A stretch of 64,000 nucleotides of DNA from Terriglobia bacterium (GCA_020073185.1 JAIQFT010000011.1:75765-139764), one strand, 5' to 3'. Positions 8,923 through 18,231 are shown, numbered from the stretch's first letter. Numbers and translations: made by a program. Notes: generated from the letters alone by a model not told the origin.

Positions 8923-9333
8923 GTGAAATTGGGCCATTGCAAGGCACCTGCTAGGGACCTAGTCGCGATAGCCATGATCCTCGTGCTTGGTTGTTGTGCA
9001 GCCTGGGCTGCCGGGCAGCGCCGCGCACAGTTGCAGGTCACCTGCGTCGTCTTGCCACATATATCGCTCCAACTGAACGGCCAAAAGCCCGTGTACGACA
9101 GCATGGCTGCGACGGTGGTAACTGAGCCGGGGCAAATCCAATTGATGGGCAATACCAACGATCCGAATTCGTCGGAATTTGTTTTGACGGTAAGCGCGAG
9201 CTCGCTGGCCGTGGTAAATGGTCTTGAAGTCGCGCCGGGTCACTCCGTTGAAGTAGGACGCTGCCGCTACGGTGCTCCTGTAATGCTGACTGTAACCGGA
9301 ATCGCGCCCATCCACCTGACGGCTTCGCGCTGA
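8923..9333 (+). CDS. small secreted protein of unknown function
   Basis: 136 aa with an N-terminal signal sequence (hydrophobic core VAIAMILVLGCCAAWAA). The mature part is beta-rich with two Cys. The GTG at 8923 directly abuts the GGGGAGG ribosome site, so a TTG at 8929 (two codons later) has better spacing and may be the true start. It is convergent with the pilus operon and ends 8 bases from the tip-pilin stop. Its size and beta-rich, Cys-containing character would suit a pilus accessory protein, but there is no family match I can name. Confidence 0.6.
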   Translation: MKLGHCKAPARDLVAIAMILVLGCCAAWAAGQRRAQLQVTCVVLPHISLQLNGQKPVYDSMAATVVTEPGQIQLMGNTNDPNSSEFVLTVSASSLAVVNGLEVAPGHSVEVGRCRYGAPVMLTVTGIAPIHLTASR

Positions 9334-9341
9334 GTTCGGCT

Positions 9342-10241
9342 TTAGAAGGTGATCGTCACTACGACAATATCGCTGTAGTTGCCGGCCGGGACCGTCGCGT
9401 GGAGCGCTGTGCCGTACACGAGGGCCGTTTGCCCTGATCCGGTGCCCGTGGTCTGTACACCGGTTGCCGCCGTGTTGCCCCAAACGGTGCTGTAGGTATT
9501 GTCCGTATACAGGTTGTACTTAATGTAATTCGAGGTCGCACCCAGGCTCATTTGACGCAGAGGCGCCGCGTCCGACGATCCGGCCGCCGGATTCGACCCC
9601 TGGCCGAGCGTGAGAATGACGCCCATCCCGGCGCTGCACGTGTAATCAATATTGGCGCTGACCCCAGTCTTATCGGTAGTCATGAACGACAGGCCCAAGC
9701 TGCCGAAGTTCATGGTTGAGACAGCCGAAATGGTGCAACTCCCGGTCACCGTCGCACTCGCAGAGAAGGTGGTTAAGGCTTGGCGGTTTCCTTGGTAGGA
9801 AACCGTTGCCGTGAGCGGAGTCCCTGAATAGCTGCCCGTTGGCACTACCTGCCCAGCTGGAATTAGACCGTAAACGGTCAGCGTCGCGCAATAATCTGGC
9901 CCGCAAGCTGTGGTGACATCAACGGTCGGAGTGACGGTACCGTTAGAACCGTCGCCCCAGACTATGGTGTGGCTGGCATTCGTGTAGACGTTATACGCCA
10001 GGGTGTTCCCGCTCGAGCTCATATTGCGCCCGGTATCCGGAGTGATCGTCACGGGTAGACCAGTATAGGGGCGATTGCACGTAATGTTAATCGTTCCTAT
10101 CTGAGCGGTGGACGAACTGGTGTTGTAGCTGTCAAATGCGATGTCAGTCGCCGCAATCGTGCAATTTGGAGGAGCTGCATACGCCGCTCCGCTCAGCAGC
10201 AAGCACACCAGCAGCACGAAAAGTTTGACAGCCTTGCTCAT
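9342..10241 (-). CDS. two-domain spore-coat-U pilin (likely tip adhesin)
   Basis: 299 aa with a signal sequence (cleavage after AAYA). Two spore coat U (SCPU) domains in tandem, about residues 25-155 and 160-299, each with the Cys pair and a YxxYT repeat region (NVYTNASHT; NLYTDNTYS). In Csu-type chaperone-usher pili the two-domain SCPU protein encoded after the usher is the tip subunit. The ATG overlaps the usher stop by four bases (ATGA). It is the last gene of the pilus operon. Confidence 0.85.
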   Translation of the reverse strand: MSKAVKLFVLLVCLLLSGAAYAAPPNCTIAATDIAFDSYNTSSSTAQIGTINITCNRPYTGLPVTITPDTGRNMSSSGNTLAYNVYTNASHTIVWGDGSNGTVTPTVDVTTACGPDYCATLTVYGLIPAGQVVPTGSYSGTPLTATVSYQGNRQALTTFSASATVTGSCTISAVSTMNFGSLGLSFMTTDKTGVSANIDYTCSAGMGVILTLGQGSNPAAGSSDAAPLRQMSLGATSNYIKYNLYTDNTYSTVWGNTAATGVQTTGTGSGQTALVYGTALHATVPAGNYSDIVVVTITF

Positions 10242-12838
10242 CGCAGCTTTCGACAGGTAATCGGCCCGATCCGCGGCAATAATTCACCCGCGTTTTCTGG
10301 CGCCGGCACCGTCGCCTGGCAGGTCGTGTCGTCCCAATGCACACGAACCCTGGCCGGAAACGAAATCTCTGGGACAAACAGATCACCCCGTAAAACCACC
10401 TCGTAAGCCGTCTGTCCACCGTTGATGGTCGCCACCGCTCCAACCGGCGGGTAGGAGCCGTCTTCCGTCACCAGCTTCAGCACCGCTCCCCGGTTCGGCT
10501 TGGCCTCGAAGTTAATGAACAGGCCGCTGCGCGGCATGGGAACAACCGTTTTCTGGGATAAATCGACGTCAAGGTCCAGCGACAAGTCCTTGTCGTCCAG
10601 GGCAATCACGTTGTTGTTGTACGCGGGCAAGTTGGGCACGATGGCCAGTCCGTGGCGGTCGGTTGTCCCGATGTATTGGTTGTTCACCAGCACTCTTATT
10701 CCCGGCGTGCCGGAGGCATCTACCACGGCGAAACCGTCCGTGAGTGATCGCGTCAGCTCCAGTCGCCGGTGTAGCAGCACGGTGCCGCCGGAGTAGCCAA
10801 GGCGCCAGCTTGTCCCCGTTCCCTTCTGCTGGCCAGCCTCAAACAGGTACGTCCCGATCCTGCTCTGGTAAGTAGCGCCAGCGTCCACCTCTGGCGCCTG
10901 CAGATCATTACTGCTGCTGGCGCGGACGCGATGGCCCCATCCTGTGGCCATCGGCGCCTGCTCCGTGTACTCGACCGATGGACTGGTCTTTCCTTCCTGA
11001 TAACCGGTCGAGGCCACGACTGTGCGGCGGCCTCCCAGGGGGATCATTAGCGACATGCTCGCCGAAGCACGTTGTTTCAGTTCCGGCGCGTAGTATCCGG
11101 ACAAAACAAAATAGGTTCCGCGCGGTAAGCCGATCGTGAGGCCCGGACTGACGCTGTTGAAGTGCGAGAGACTTTTCCCATCGCGATCATAAACCGCCAA
11201 ACCGGGCTTCTCCTGCCGCAAATAGGCCACTGCTACGGTCGCGCGCCGGCTAATGGCACGGCTGACCTGTGCCTGGCCAACAAACCTGGTCGCGTGCTCA
11301 CCAACGGCTAAGCCTAGCTGTTGAAAGTTCTTGGTGGTTGCCTGTGCACTGGCAGAGAAACTGAACGCGCGCGTAGCGTGCTGCAGGTGCGCATAGACGA
11401 GTCCGCCGCCGCCGTTGTCGCTCCGGCTGACAGCGGCTCCGACACCGAACAACCCGATCGGTAGTAACCCTTTTTCGAAGCCTGCGCCAAACGTTTGCCC
11501 GTGGGCTTGCACCTCGCCGCGCAGGTTCACAGTCAATGAATCCGTCAAGCCTCGAGCATGAGTGCCTTCCACGAACCAGGACTGATACCCGAAACTCTTC
11601 AAGCCAAAACCGGTGCGCAGCGTCCCCGCCTCGTAACTGTAGTCGCTGACACCTTTTTTCAGCAGTTGCGGCGTGCTGATAAACGCCATGGAAACCACTT
11701 GCTGGCGCCCCGTCAGATCCGTTATCACCATGCGCACATCGCCTTGTGGCGTAATGGTGGGAATATCATGGATCGCAAACGGTCCGGCATCCACGTTCTG
11801 ATGGCTGGTGCGGACATTATTCACATACAGATCCACGGTCGATGGCTGTGCCGCCTGACCGGCTATCGTGGGCAACGCAAAAGGAATGAATGACGGCTGG
11901 GTCGCGAACTTGCTGCCCCAACGCACTCCGGCGTAGTTGACGACCCGTCCCCACGGAGACGATGCACTGAAACCATCTCCGATCGTCAGCGTTGCCATTC
12001 GCTCCGGAAAGTCACGAACAAACTGCGAATCCAACCTGGTTGCCGTCGGCGAGTGGGTGAGGTCTTGTCCGACAAACTTGGTGGTAAGCACACCGAGTTT
12101 GCTGAAAAATCCGAGTTCTTCAAAGCCGGAAACGTTGTACTGGGCATTCGATCCAGACACCTGGAAATCGTGATTCAGGAAAAATCCAGGCTCCGGGTTC
12201 ATGGCCTTCTCGCGCGTACCGCTAGCCAAGCCGACAAGCGTGGCCGTAAGATTCGAGGGCGGCACCAGAATCGCGAGTTTCTGCTGTGCTGTGTCGAATT
12301 GGTAAGTGAGCCCGGGGATTGCCGACAAAGGGTAATACAGAATTTCCTGCACCTGGGTTGGCGTAACCTTCGGCACCGGCAGCCGAGACGCTGAAAACAA
12401 CTCCGCAGTGGCGAAGTACTGTCCCTTTCCGTCGCGAAATACTTGGGCAAAATCGTCTACAGGATTACCGTTCAACTCAACCGCCACTACCACTTCACCC
12501 GGAGCAAGCGGTTGCTTTCGAGCTTCGGGTTTCTTGCGTTGTCCCACATGTGCTGATTGCGGGCCTTCTTCGGTTTCCAGATCTGCGGCAGCGTCCGACG
12601 CGCTATCTTCAGCCCCTACCTTAGCTGCCATCTTGGGTACAGGCCCAGATGCAGGCAATGGCCCGGGTCCCGGCACGGCGCCAGATTCCAGCGTGGCGTG
12701 GGGTGCAGCACTCGCTGCAGTTTCCGGCGCAGTGCCAGCCGATGCCGGTTGACAAGTTGTCGCAAAAAACGCCAGGGAGACGCACAACCTCAACGCCAGA
12801 CCGGATTTTCTAATTGGGCTTGGGAGTGAGTTCTTCAT
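10238..12838 (-). CDS. outer-membrane usher of a Csu-type chaperone-usher pilus
   Basis: 866 aa from the chosen ATG, with a signal sequence ending near ASAG and an Ala/Pro-rich spacer of about 80 residues. The usher N-domain (VVVAVELNGNPVDDF), beta-barrel and plug follow. The C-terminal domain contains the Cys pair (TTCQ, ITCR). Ushers form the outer-membrane pore through which chaperone-bound pilins are polymerised. The start at 12838 overlaps the chaperone end by 29 bases; a longer in-frame ATG at 12904 would lack a signal peptide and overlap further. Confidence 0.9.
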   Translation of the reverse strand: MKNSLPSPIRKSGLALRLCVSLAFFATTCQPASAGTAPETAASAAPHATLESGAVPGPGPLPASGPVPKMAAKVGAEDSASDAAADLETEEGPQSAHVGQRKKPEARKQPLAPGEVVVAVELNGNPVDDFAQVFRDGKGQYFATAELFSASRLPVPKVTPTQVQEILYYPLSAIPGLTYQFDTAQQKLAILVPPSNLTATLVGLASGTREKAMNPEPGFFLNHDFQVSGSNAQYNVSGFEELGFFSKLGVLTTKFVGQDLTHSPTATRLDSQFVRDFPERMATLTIGDGFSASSPWGRVVNYAGVRWGSKFATQPSFIPFALPTIAGQAAQPSTVDLYVNNVRTSHQNVDAGPFAIHDIPTITPQGDVRMVITDLTGRQQVVSMAFISTPQLLKKGVSDYSYEAGTLRTGFGLKSFGYQSWFVEGTHARGLTDSLTVNLRGEVQAHGQTFGAGFEKGLLPIGLFGVGAAVSRSDNGGGGLVYAHLQHATRAFSFSASAQATTKNFQQLGLAVGEHATRFVGQAQVSRAISRRATVAVAYLRQEKPGLAVYDRDGKSLSHFNSVSPGLTIGLPRGTYFVLSGYYAPELKQRASASMSLMIPLGGRRTVVASTGYQEGKTSPSVEYTEQAPMATGWGHRVRASSSNDLQAPEVDAGATYQSRIGTYLFEAGQQKGTGTSWRLGYSGGTVLLHRRLELTRSLTDGFAVVDASGTPGIRVLVNNQYIGTTDRHGLAIVPNLPAYNNNVIALDDKDLSLDLDVDLSQKTVVPMPRSGLFINFEAKPNRGAVLKLVTEDGSYPPVGAVATINGGQTAYEVVLRGDLFVPEISFPARVRVHWDDTTCQATVPAPENAGELLPRIGPITCRKLR

Positions 12839-13514
12839 GCCCCTTACCCGCGTCAGTGACGGTCTCAAGGCCAATGTGTGCGGCGCCGCGCAGCCGTTCG
12901 TCACGAATCACAAATTCGCGCCGCCCGCCAGGAAGAACATAGGCAGAGAGCGACGATGGAATACGCTCAGTTCCCACTTCAATCACCAGTTCCTTGATCC
13001 GATCGTGCGCGCTGCCGTCATTTTGTACGCTGAGCTTCAACGCCCCGTCATCGGTGAAACCCGCCTGCCAAATGAGAATCGGCGCGATCGGCCGGCGCGG
13101 AACCTGGAATATCGGCAGTGAGATTCGAAGAACCGTTCCAATGGTCCCCGGTTTTGGCGGTTTCGGCACTTCCTCCAGAATCAAGCGATAGCTGCGTTCA
13201 ATCTCGATTCGTTCACGGCTGCGTAACCCGAGGCGGATGATCTGCTTTTGTCCTGCGGCGAGAGTAAACACGGGAGGGTTGGCAACCACATCATTGGTGT
13301 CGAGGTACGAGTCCTCGGCGCCTTCCGTCTTCCAGCTTGCCGCGTGTACCTGCACTGTGATCGGATCGTCCCCCGCGTTGGTGACTTGCACGATCGAATT
13401 TGGCTTCGTCTCACTCAAATCGACTCGCACAGGAGAAATCGCCAGCGAACCAGCCTGCACAAACACGGCAGCGCCGAATAAGAAAAGCGCAAATGCACCG
13501 CTACGAGTTGCCAC
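12810..13514 (-). CDS. periplasmic pilus chaperone (PapD/CsuC-like)
   Basis: 234 aa, GTG start, signal sequence ending about residue 22. Two immunoglobulin-like domains: the first has the donor-strand region (LSETKPNSIVQVTNAGDDPITVQV) and the RSYRLILEE strand typical of the family; the second follows IFQVP. It would hold SCPU pilins folded in the periplasm and deliver them to the usher encoded next. It overlaps the usher gene by 29 bases and lies 70 bases after the major pilin gene. Confidence 0.88.
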   Translation of the reverse strand: MATRSGAFALFLFGAAVFVQAGSLAISPVRVDLSETKPNSIVQVTNAGDDPITVQVHAASWKTEGAEDSYLDTNDVVANPPVFTLAAGQKQIIRLGLRSRERIEIERSYRLILEEVPKPPKPGTIGTVLRISLPIFQVPRRPIAPILIWQAGFTDDGALKLSVQNDGSAHDRIKELVIEVGTERIPSSLSAYVLPGGRREFVIRDERLRGAAHIGLETVTDAGKGHEELTPKPN

Positions 13515-13584
13515 GGGAATACCCTTCGTTTGTTGAAAAATCGCGAGCGGCTCTTGCGAGTCGCCCGCGCACCATTGTCAACGA

Positions 13585-14088
13585 CTAGAAGTCGACTGAC
13601 ACCACTACTTGATCGGAGTAGGCACCTGCTGGCACGTTTGCGGCTGTGGCTACGCCATAGGCCGTCACAGTATGCGCAGCGCCATCTGCCGTCCCCGCGA
13701 CGCCCCCCCCTGCGGAGTTGATCCAAGGCGTGGAATGCGCTGCGTCCGTAAAGAGCGCGTAGCTGATGTAATTCCCGCCCGATATCATGCGCCTAACAGG
13801 AGCTGCGTCTGTCGAACCCACGCCGGGATTCAATCCCTGGTCGAGGCGGATTTTCGGCGCCACTCCGCTGTTAGTGCACGTGTAATTGATGGCGGCGCTC
13901 GTTGTTGCATCTACGCTGTTGATGGTAAACGGGATGCCCAGGTTACCGAAGGCCATGTCAGCCGCCGAGTTGACGACGCAATCTGCAGTAACCGTCGCAG
14001 TCACATTCATGTTGCCCGTCGCGGTGCCCGCGAATGCAGCGCTTGCTGTGAACAGCAACAAAATAGCTAGCCCAAATGTCTTCTTCAT
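13585..14088 (-). CDS. spore-coat-U domain pilin (likely major subunit)
   Basis: 167 aa with a signal sequence ending AAFA-GTATG. One SCPU domain with Cys pairing (ADCVV...YTC) and the SYALFTDAAHSTPW segment shared with the tip protein. It is the first gene of the four-gene pilus operon, with the strong ribosome site AGGAGAG before the ATG. A sigma-54-like box lies 134 bases upstream. First position and single domain suggest the main shaft subunit, as CsuA/B in Acinetobacter. Confidence 0.85.
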   Translation of the reverse strand: MKKTFGLAILLLFTASAAFAGTATGNMNVTATVTADCVVNSAADMAFGNLGIPFTINSVDATTSAAINYTCTNSGVAPKIRLDQGLNPGVGSTDAAPVRRMISGGNYISYALFTDAAHSTPWINSAGGGVAGTADGAAHTVTAYGVATAANVPAGAYSDQVVVSVDF

Positions 14089-14221
14089 GCTGTCTCTCCT
14101 ATCTAGTTGTTAGTCCTAAAGTTCTGGTTTTCGTGCTCCGCGACAGCGCTGTACCGGCGGCGCAGAAGCGAGGCGATCCAACCACTCCTAACCAATATTT
14201 CGGAGTTGCGACATTGCCGAA

Positions 14222-14236
14222 GCAATCGCGGTTCCA
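14222..14236 (-). promoter_or_regulatory. candidate sigma-54 promoter of the pilus operon
   Basis: Minus strand reads TGGAACC-GCGA-TTGC. Against TGGCACG-N4-TTGC it keeps the invariant GG and GC at correct spacing, with two mismatches. The transcript would have a leader of about 120 bases. Confidence 0.35.
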
Positions 14237-14630
14237 ATTTCGGGATTTTTGTCTTAAATCGGGAAGTGCTTTCGCCTGGTTTGTTTACATCAACTTATCT
14301 TTTTTTGTGGGGTTCGCGGGTGGGGGGCGCGGCTGGGAAAGGAGGCGCGGGATCAGAATTTGAGACGCTCCGACGCCTCGCCGGTCTCAACTCGGGAAAA
14401 GTCCCTTTTTGAGACAAAGCAAAACTCGGAAGTTACCCTTCGCAGTCCGGCCCCGGAGGGGGCTGGCCCACCCTTTCCTGCGTAACCACTCTTGAGGTTG
14501 CCCCATCCTTGTCTCGCCCGATGGGGAGTCTGCACCCGAAACGGAGCGAAGGGGCGATGACAGGGTGGGGATTTCTGTTCGTACTTCCCAGATTCCGCCC
14601 CCGGAATAGCTGATTTCAGGAGAAACAGAT
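14237..14630. repeat. intergenic REP-like element zone
   Basis: No gene seen. Contains CCGGCCCCGGAGGGGGCTGG (about 14449-14468) followed by CCCACCCTTTCCTGCG and, about 90 bases on, CAGGGTGGGG. These are fragments of the GGTGGCCCACC...GGGTGGG palindromic family also found at 14867-14904 and inside kdsA. Confidence 0.45.
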
Positions 14631-14633
14631 TTG

Positions 14634-14858
14634 CATCCGCTATACGATGCTGCCGGAAACATGACCAACGACACGTTCCACACCTACACCTACGACGCGG
14701 AGAACCGGGTCATTTCGGTGGACAATGGCGCGACCGCAGCCTCTGTCTACGATGCCTATGGCCGGCGCGTGCACGAAACCACCTCGGCGGGAAGCGTCCA
14801 GACCGACGATGTCTTTGACCTCCAGGGCGGGTGGCGCACGCACCCCTTCAAGCAGTGA
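14634..14858 (+). pseudogene. RHS/YD-repeat protein remnant
   Basis: About 60 codons read YDAAGNMTND...YTYDAENRVISVDNG...YDAYGRRVHETTS...VFDLQG, a clear piece of an RHS (YD-repeat) protein core that would normally be over 1000 residues. There is no start with a ribosome site, no N-terminal part and no toxin tip. The frame runs into a GGTGGC-rich repeat (GWRTHPFKQ) and stops. Full RHS proteins are large secreted toxins or adhesins; this is a decayed fragment between repeats. Confidence 0.65.
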
Positions 14859-14866
14859 GCAAGATG

Positions 14867-14904
14867 TGGGGTGGCCCACCTTTCGCGGTTTTTCGAAAGG
14901 TGGG
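14867..14904. repeat. GGTGGCCCACC palindromic element
   Basis: GGTGGCCCACC (14870-14880) is followed by an inverted arm in which CCCACCTTTCG pairs with CGAAAGGTGGG. The same 11-bp core lies inside the kdsA coding region at 30975-30985. Confidence 0.55.
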
Positions 14905-15104
14905 AATTGCGGATTTCAAGCTAAACAGATTTCCATCGGCCCGTGAAAGGGATGCATCCAGAGGCGAGATTTCCCACTCTCCGCAGGGCTCCACCCCACA
15001 GTCCGGCACGCCACGGTTACCGTGCCGGTTCCACGGTATACCGTACGTATGTTGTTGATTCCACATAGCTGGTGGAGAGGGGGGTACTCGATTGACAAAA
15101 TTTG

Positions 15105-16319
15105 TCACTGGGTTGGAGCGAAGTAGCCTTTACGCGCCCTGACCCTCAGGCTCTTGTGGTTTTCTGCCATGATATCAATCGAGCGATAGCGCCCATCAGG
15201 CTTCAAATCCGCAGGTTTATACGCCAGCAGATACTGGCTGCGCAGCTCGTCCTGGATTTCCGCGAACGCATTGGCCACATCCTGGATCTTGAACGGGAAG
15301 AAGGCTCTTCCGCCGGTCGCGTCCGCCAGCCGCTCCAACACTTTGTCGCCGCGCAGTTTGGTGCCGCTGATGTTGGTGCTGATGGTGTAAATGATAACCT
15401 CCGCGCGCTGCGCCATCTCGATGGCTTCCTCGCGCGTGACCCGGCTCTGGTTGTCGTCGCCGTCGCTGAGCAGGATGATCGCCCGGCGCGCCGGACCGGT
15501 CGTTGGCGCCTTCATCAGTTTGTCGCGGCTGGCGTAATAAACCGCGTCGTACATCGCCGTTCCGCCGCCCGGACGCAGCATGCGCACGCCGCGCGACAGC
15601 ATTTCGGGGCTGTCGGTGAAGTCCTGCGTGACTTCCGGTGTGGTGTCGAAGCCAATGACGAAGGCGCGATCCGACTTCGGACGAACGATGGAATTCAGGA
15701 ACTCGATCGCCGATTCCTGCTCGAAGCGGAAGCGGTCGCGTACCGAGTTGCTGGCGTCAACCAGCAGCCCGACGCGCAATGGCAGGTTGGTCTGGCTACT
15801 GAAGCTGACGATGGACGCTGCCGGCTTGTTGTCATCCAGCACCCGGAAATCGCTCTTGCTCAGGTTCTTGACGAAGTGTCCGTGCTTGTCGGTGACGGTG
15901 AAGACGACGTTGACCTCGTCCACGCGCTTGCGGATGGTCTCCAGCGGAACGCCGCGATCATCCAGTGTCAGGTCCTCTTTGTTTGGCTTGGTTTCCTTCG
16001 CCTGCTGCGTCGTGGGCTGCGATGCGCCGGTCTTGGCGGATTCCTCTACTGGCGGCGCAGCCACCGCCGGCGGCGGTGAAGGTTTCTTGCTGCCCGGCAA
16101 ATCTTCCAAAACAGGCGCACTCTTCGCAACTGGCTCCGCGGCTTTCGGAACTTCCGCCTTGGGTTGCGGCGCAGGCGGCGCGGGCGCGATGCTGGCCGAC
16201 GGCGCCGAGGGTAAATCCTGATCCGACGCAGGCGGATTCTGCTGCTGTGCGACCGCGCCTGCTGTCAGCAGCAGGACTAAAATGCCGGTCAGGAAGGCGC
16301 ATTTCATGAGAAATTTCAT
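15105..16319 (-). CDS. secreted VWA-domain protein (acidobacterial TIGR03436 type)
   Basis: 404 aa with a signal sequence (ends AVA-QQQ) and a long Pro/Ala/Lys-rich linker (about 27-120). The lead-in strand VNVVFTVTDKHGHFVKNL is followed by a VWA domain with an intact DxSxS site (VDASNSVRD). It ends ELRSQYLLAYKP...RARKGYFAP, as in the other two VWA proteins in this window. Secreted or surface protein of unknown partner. A second in-frame ATG four codons on is an alternative start. Confidence 0.83.
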   Translation of the reverse strand: MKFLMKCAFLTGILVLLLTAGAVAQQQNPPASDQDLPSAPSASIAPAPPAPQPKAEVPKAAEPVAKSAPVLEDLPGSKKPSPPPAVAAPPVEESAKTGASQPTTQQAKETKPNKEDLTLDDRGVPLETIRKRVDEVNVVFTVTDKHGHFVKNLSKSDFRVLDDNKPAASIVSFSSQTNLPLRVGLLVDASNSVRDRFRFEQESAIEFLNSIVRPKSDRAFVIGFDTTPEVTQDFTDSPEMLSRGVRMLRPGGGTAMYDAVYYASRDKLMKAPTTGPARRAIILLSDGDDNQSRVTREEAIEMAQRAEVIIYTISTNISGTKLRGDKVLERLADATGGRAFFPFKIQDVANAFAEIQDELRSQYLLAYKPADLKPDGRYRSIDIMAENHKSLRVRARKGYFAPTQ

Positions 16320-16351
16320 TATAGCTGGAACTCGCTCCCCCTGGCGCGCGG

Positions 16352-17326
16352 CTAACGCCTTAGTACACGCAGGAAATCCTCCAGTTCGGGCGGCAACGGC
16401 CGCTCCAGGACGAGTCGCTTACCGGTGAGAGGCTGCTTGAATTCGATGGCCGCAGCATGCAAAAAGTTTCTTGGGAGAGCGAGCGCAGGGAAGACCTGTT
16501 TGGTTTTGGCTCGCGGCTGGATTTCGCGGGGCGCGCCGTACAGCGTGTCGCCGACCACAGGATGTCCGAGCGATGACAGGTGCACGCGAATCTGGTGTGT
16601 GCGGCCGGTTTCGATCTTCACTTCTAACAAGGCGAACTTGCCGTAGGGCGAGTCGATTCGCTGCCGGACTCTGTAGTGCGACATCGCTTCGCGCCCGCCG
16701 GCTCGGCGCGTGGTCATACGCGTGCGGCGCAGGCGGTCGCGGCTGATCGCGGATTGAATGGTCCCTTGGTCTTGCTGCAGCCAGCCGTGCACCAGCGCGA
16801 TGTAGCTCTTGTGGACTTCGCGGCGCGCAAACTGCTCGCCGAGCTTGCGATGCGCTCGGTCGTGCTTGGCGATGACGATCAGGCCGCTGGTATTGCGGTC
16901 GAGGCGATGCACAATTCCAGGGCGAAGCTCGCCGCCAACACCCGACAGCGCGCCGAAGCGGTGCAGCAGGGCGTTGACCAGGGTGCCGCGATTGCGCGCA
17001 TCCTCGGTCGAGCCGGCCCCCGCATGGACCATCATGCCCGCAGGTTTGTTCACCACCGCCAAGTCGTCGTCTTCGTAAACGATGTCCAGCGGAATCTCTT
17101 CCGCCGTCGCACGCAATGGAGGACGCTTGGCTGCCGCAAGGACTTCGATCGCTTCCGCTCCGCGGAGGCGAAGAGAGGGCTTCGCGGCCTTGCCGTCCAC
17201 CAGCACTTTTTCCTGCGCGATCAGTTCCTGGACGCGGGCGCGACTGAGATCAGGGAGGCACGAGACGAGGAATTGGTCGAGACGCTTGCCTAAATGCTCG
17301 GCCGCGACTTGGAATTGCTGAGTCAT
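16352..17326 (-). CDS. rluD: 23S rRNA pseudouridine synthase, RluD family
   Basis: 324 aa from the ATG at 17326. An N-terminal S4 RNA-binding domain (about 10-70) precedes the RluA/RluD catalytic domain with the active-site motif HRLDRNTSG. It isomerises specific uridines of 23S rRNA to pseudouridine (RluD: helix 69). The family includes RluA/RluC relatives, so the exact target is uncertain; the S4 domain favours RluC/RluD. In-frame codons upstream to 17377 overlap an inverted repeat and are not family-like. Follows lgt on the same strand. Confidence 0.87.
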   Translation of the reverse strand: MTQQFQVAAEHLGKRLDQFLVSCLPDLSRARVQELIAQEKVLVDGKAAKPSLRLRGAEAIEVLAAAKRPPLRATAEEIPLDIVYEDDDLAVVNKPAGMMVHAGAGSTEDARNRGTLVNALLHRFGALSGVGGELRPGIVHRLDRNTSGLIVIAKHDRAHRKLGEQFARREVHKSYIALVHGWLQQDQGTIQSAISRDRLRRTRMTTRRAGGREAMSHYRVRQRIDSPYGKFALLEVKIETGRTHQIRVHLSSLGHPVVGDTLYGAPREIQPRAKTKQVFPALALPRNFLHAAAIEFKQPLTGKRLVLERPLPPELEDFLRVLRR

Positions 17327-17337
17327 CGACAAAGATA

Positions 17338-17403
17338 AACCACGGATTAACACGGATGGACGCAGATCGGCAATCAACTCATCTGATCCGTGTGACTCCG
17401 CGA
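17338..17403. repeat. inverted CACGGAT-type repeat pair
   Basis: Left arm CACGGATTAACACGGATGGA plus CGCAGATCGG (17341-17370) faces right arm CTGATCCGTGTG (about 17383-17394) in inverted orientation between lgt and rluD. Confidence 0.6.
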
Positions 17404-17421
17404 TAATCCTTGGCGGTGGCC

Positions 17422-18231
17422 TTACCTGGCAGCGCGGGCAACGCTGGCGGTCCGCTGCAGCCGCACGCGGCGAAACCAGAGGATGCCGCCGGCGATGACC
17501 AGGAAGATGGAGATTAGCTGCGTGCCGGTCATGGCGCCGCCGAAGACGGAACCGCGATCAGGATCGTCGCGGATGAATTCCAGAAAGTAGCGCGCCACGC
17601 CGTAGAGGAACAGGTAGGACCCGATTACCTGGCCTTCGAATTTCTTACGCTGGATGAGCCAGTAGAGGATGAAGAAGTTGATCAACTCCACGGCGGATTC
17701 GAAGAGTTGAGTGGGCTGGAGCGGCACGTTGAGCGGCGTTCCCACCCAGGCCTGGGCCAGCGGGTTCTTGAAGGTCACGCCCCACCAGTGTTCGGTGGGC
17801 TTGCCGTAGCAGCAGCCGGCGGCGAAGCATCCCAGGCGTCCGATCGCGTGTCCTAGGGCGAGGCCGGGCGCAAAGGCGTCGGCGGTGCGCAACCAGGGCA
17901 TGTGGTTCTTGCGCATGTACCAGACTGACAGTGCCAGTGCGGTCAGCACGCCGCCGTAAAAGACTCCACCCGCCTGCAACAGGGTCAGGCTGAAGATTTC
18001 TCCGGGGTGCTCGGCGTAGTACGGGAAGTCATTGATGATCAGCAGCACCTTGGCGCCGACAATGGCGCCCAGCACCACCATGATACCGAGGTTCCAAGCC
18101 TTCTCGGGATCAAGGCCCTGGCGCTCGGAGAGGCGCGCGGCGATGTAGAGGCCGACGATCACCCCGGTAGCCACGAGGACGCCGTAGGTAGGAAGGTTGA
18201 AACTGCCGAGATGAAACAGTCGGGGAAACAC
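17422..18231 (-). CDS. lgt: prolipoprotein diacylglyceryl transferase
   Basis: 269 aa, seven hydrophobic helices, with the Lgt signature HAIGRLGCFAAGCCYGKP. It transfers diacylglycerol from phosphatidylglycerol to the lipobox cysteine of prolipoproteins in the inner membrane, the first step of lipoprotein maturation. GTG start; no strong ribosome site is visible, but no in-frame alternative gives the family N-terminus (FHLGSFNLPTYG). A lipoprotein substrate candidate in this window is the adaptor at 56758-57648. Confidence 0.95.
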   Translation of the reverse strand: MFPRLFHLGSFNLPTYGVLVATGVIVGLYIAARLSERQGLDPEKAWNLGIMVVLGAIVGAKVLLIINDFPYYAEHPGEIFSLTLLQAGGVFYGGVLTALALSVWYMRKNHMPWLRTADAFAPGLALGHAIGRLGCFAAGCCYGKPTEHWWGVTFKNPLAQAWVGTPLNVPLQPTQLFESAVELINFFILYWLIQRKKFEGQVIGSYLFLYGVARYFLEFIRDDPDRGSVFGGAMTGTQLISIFLVIAGGILWFRRVRLQRTASVARAAR

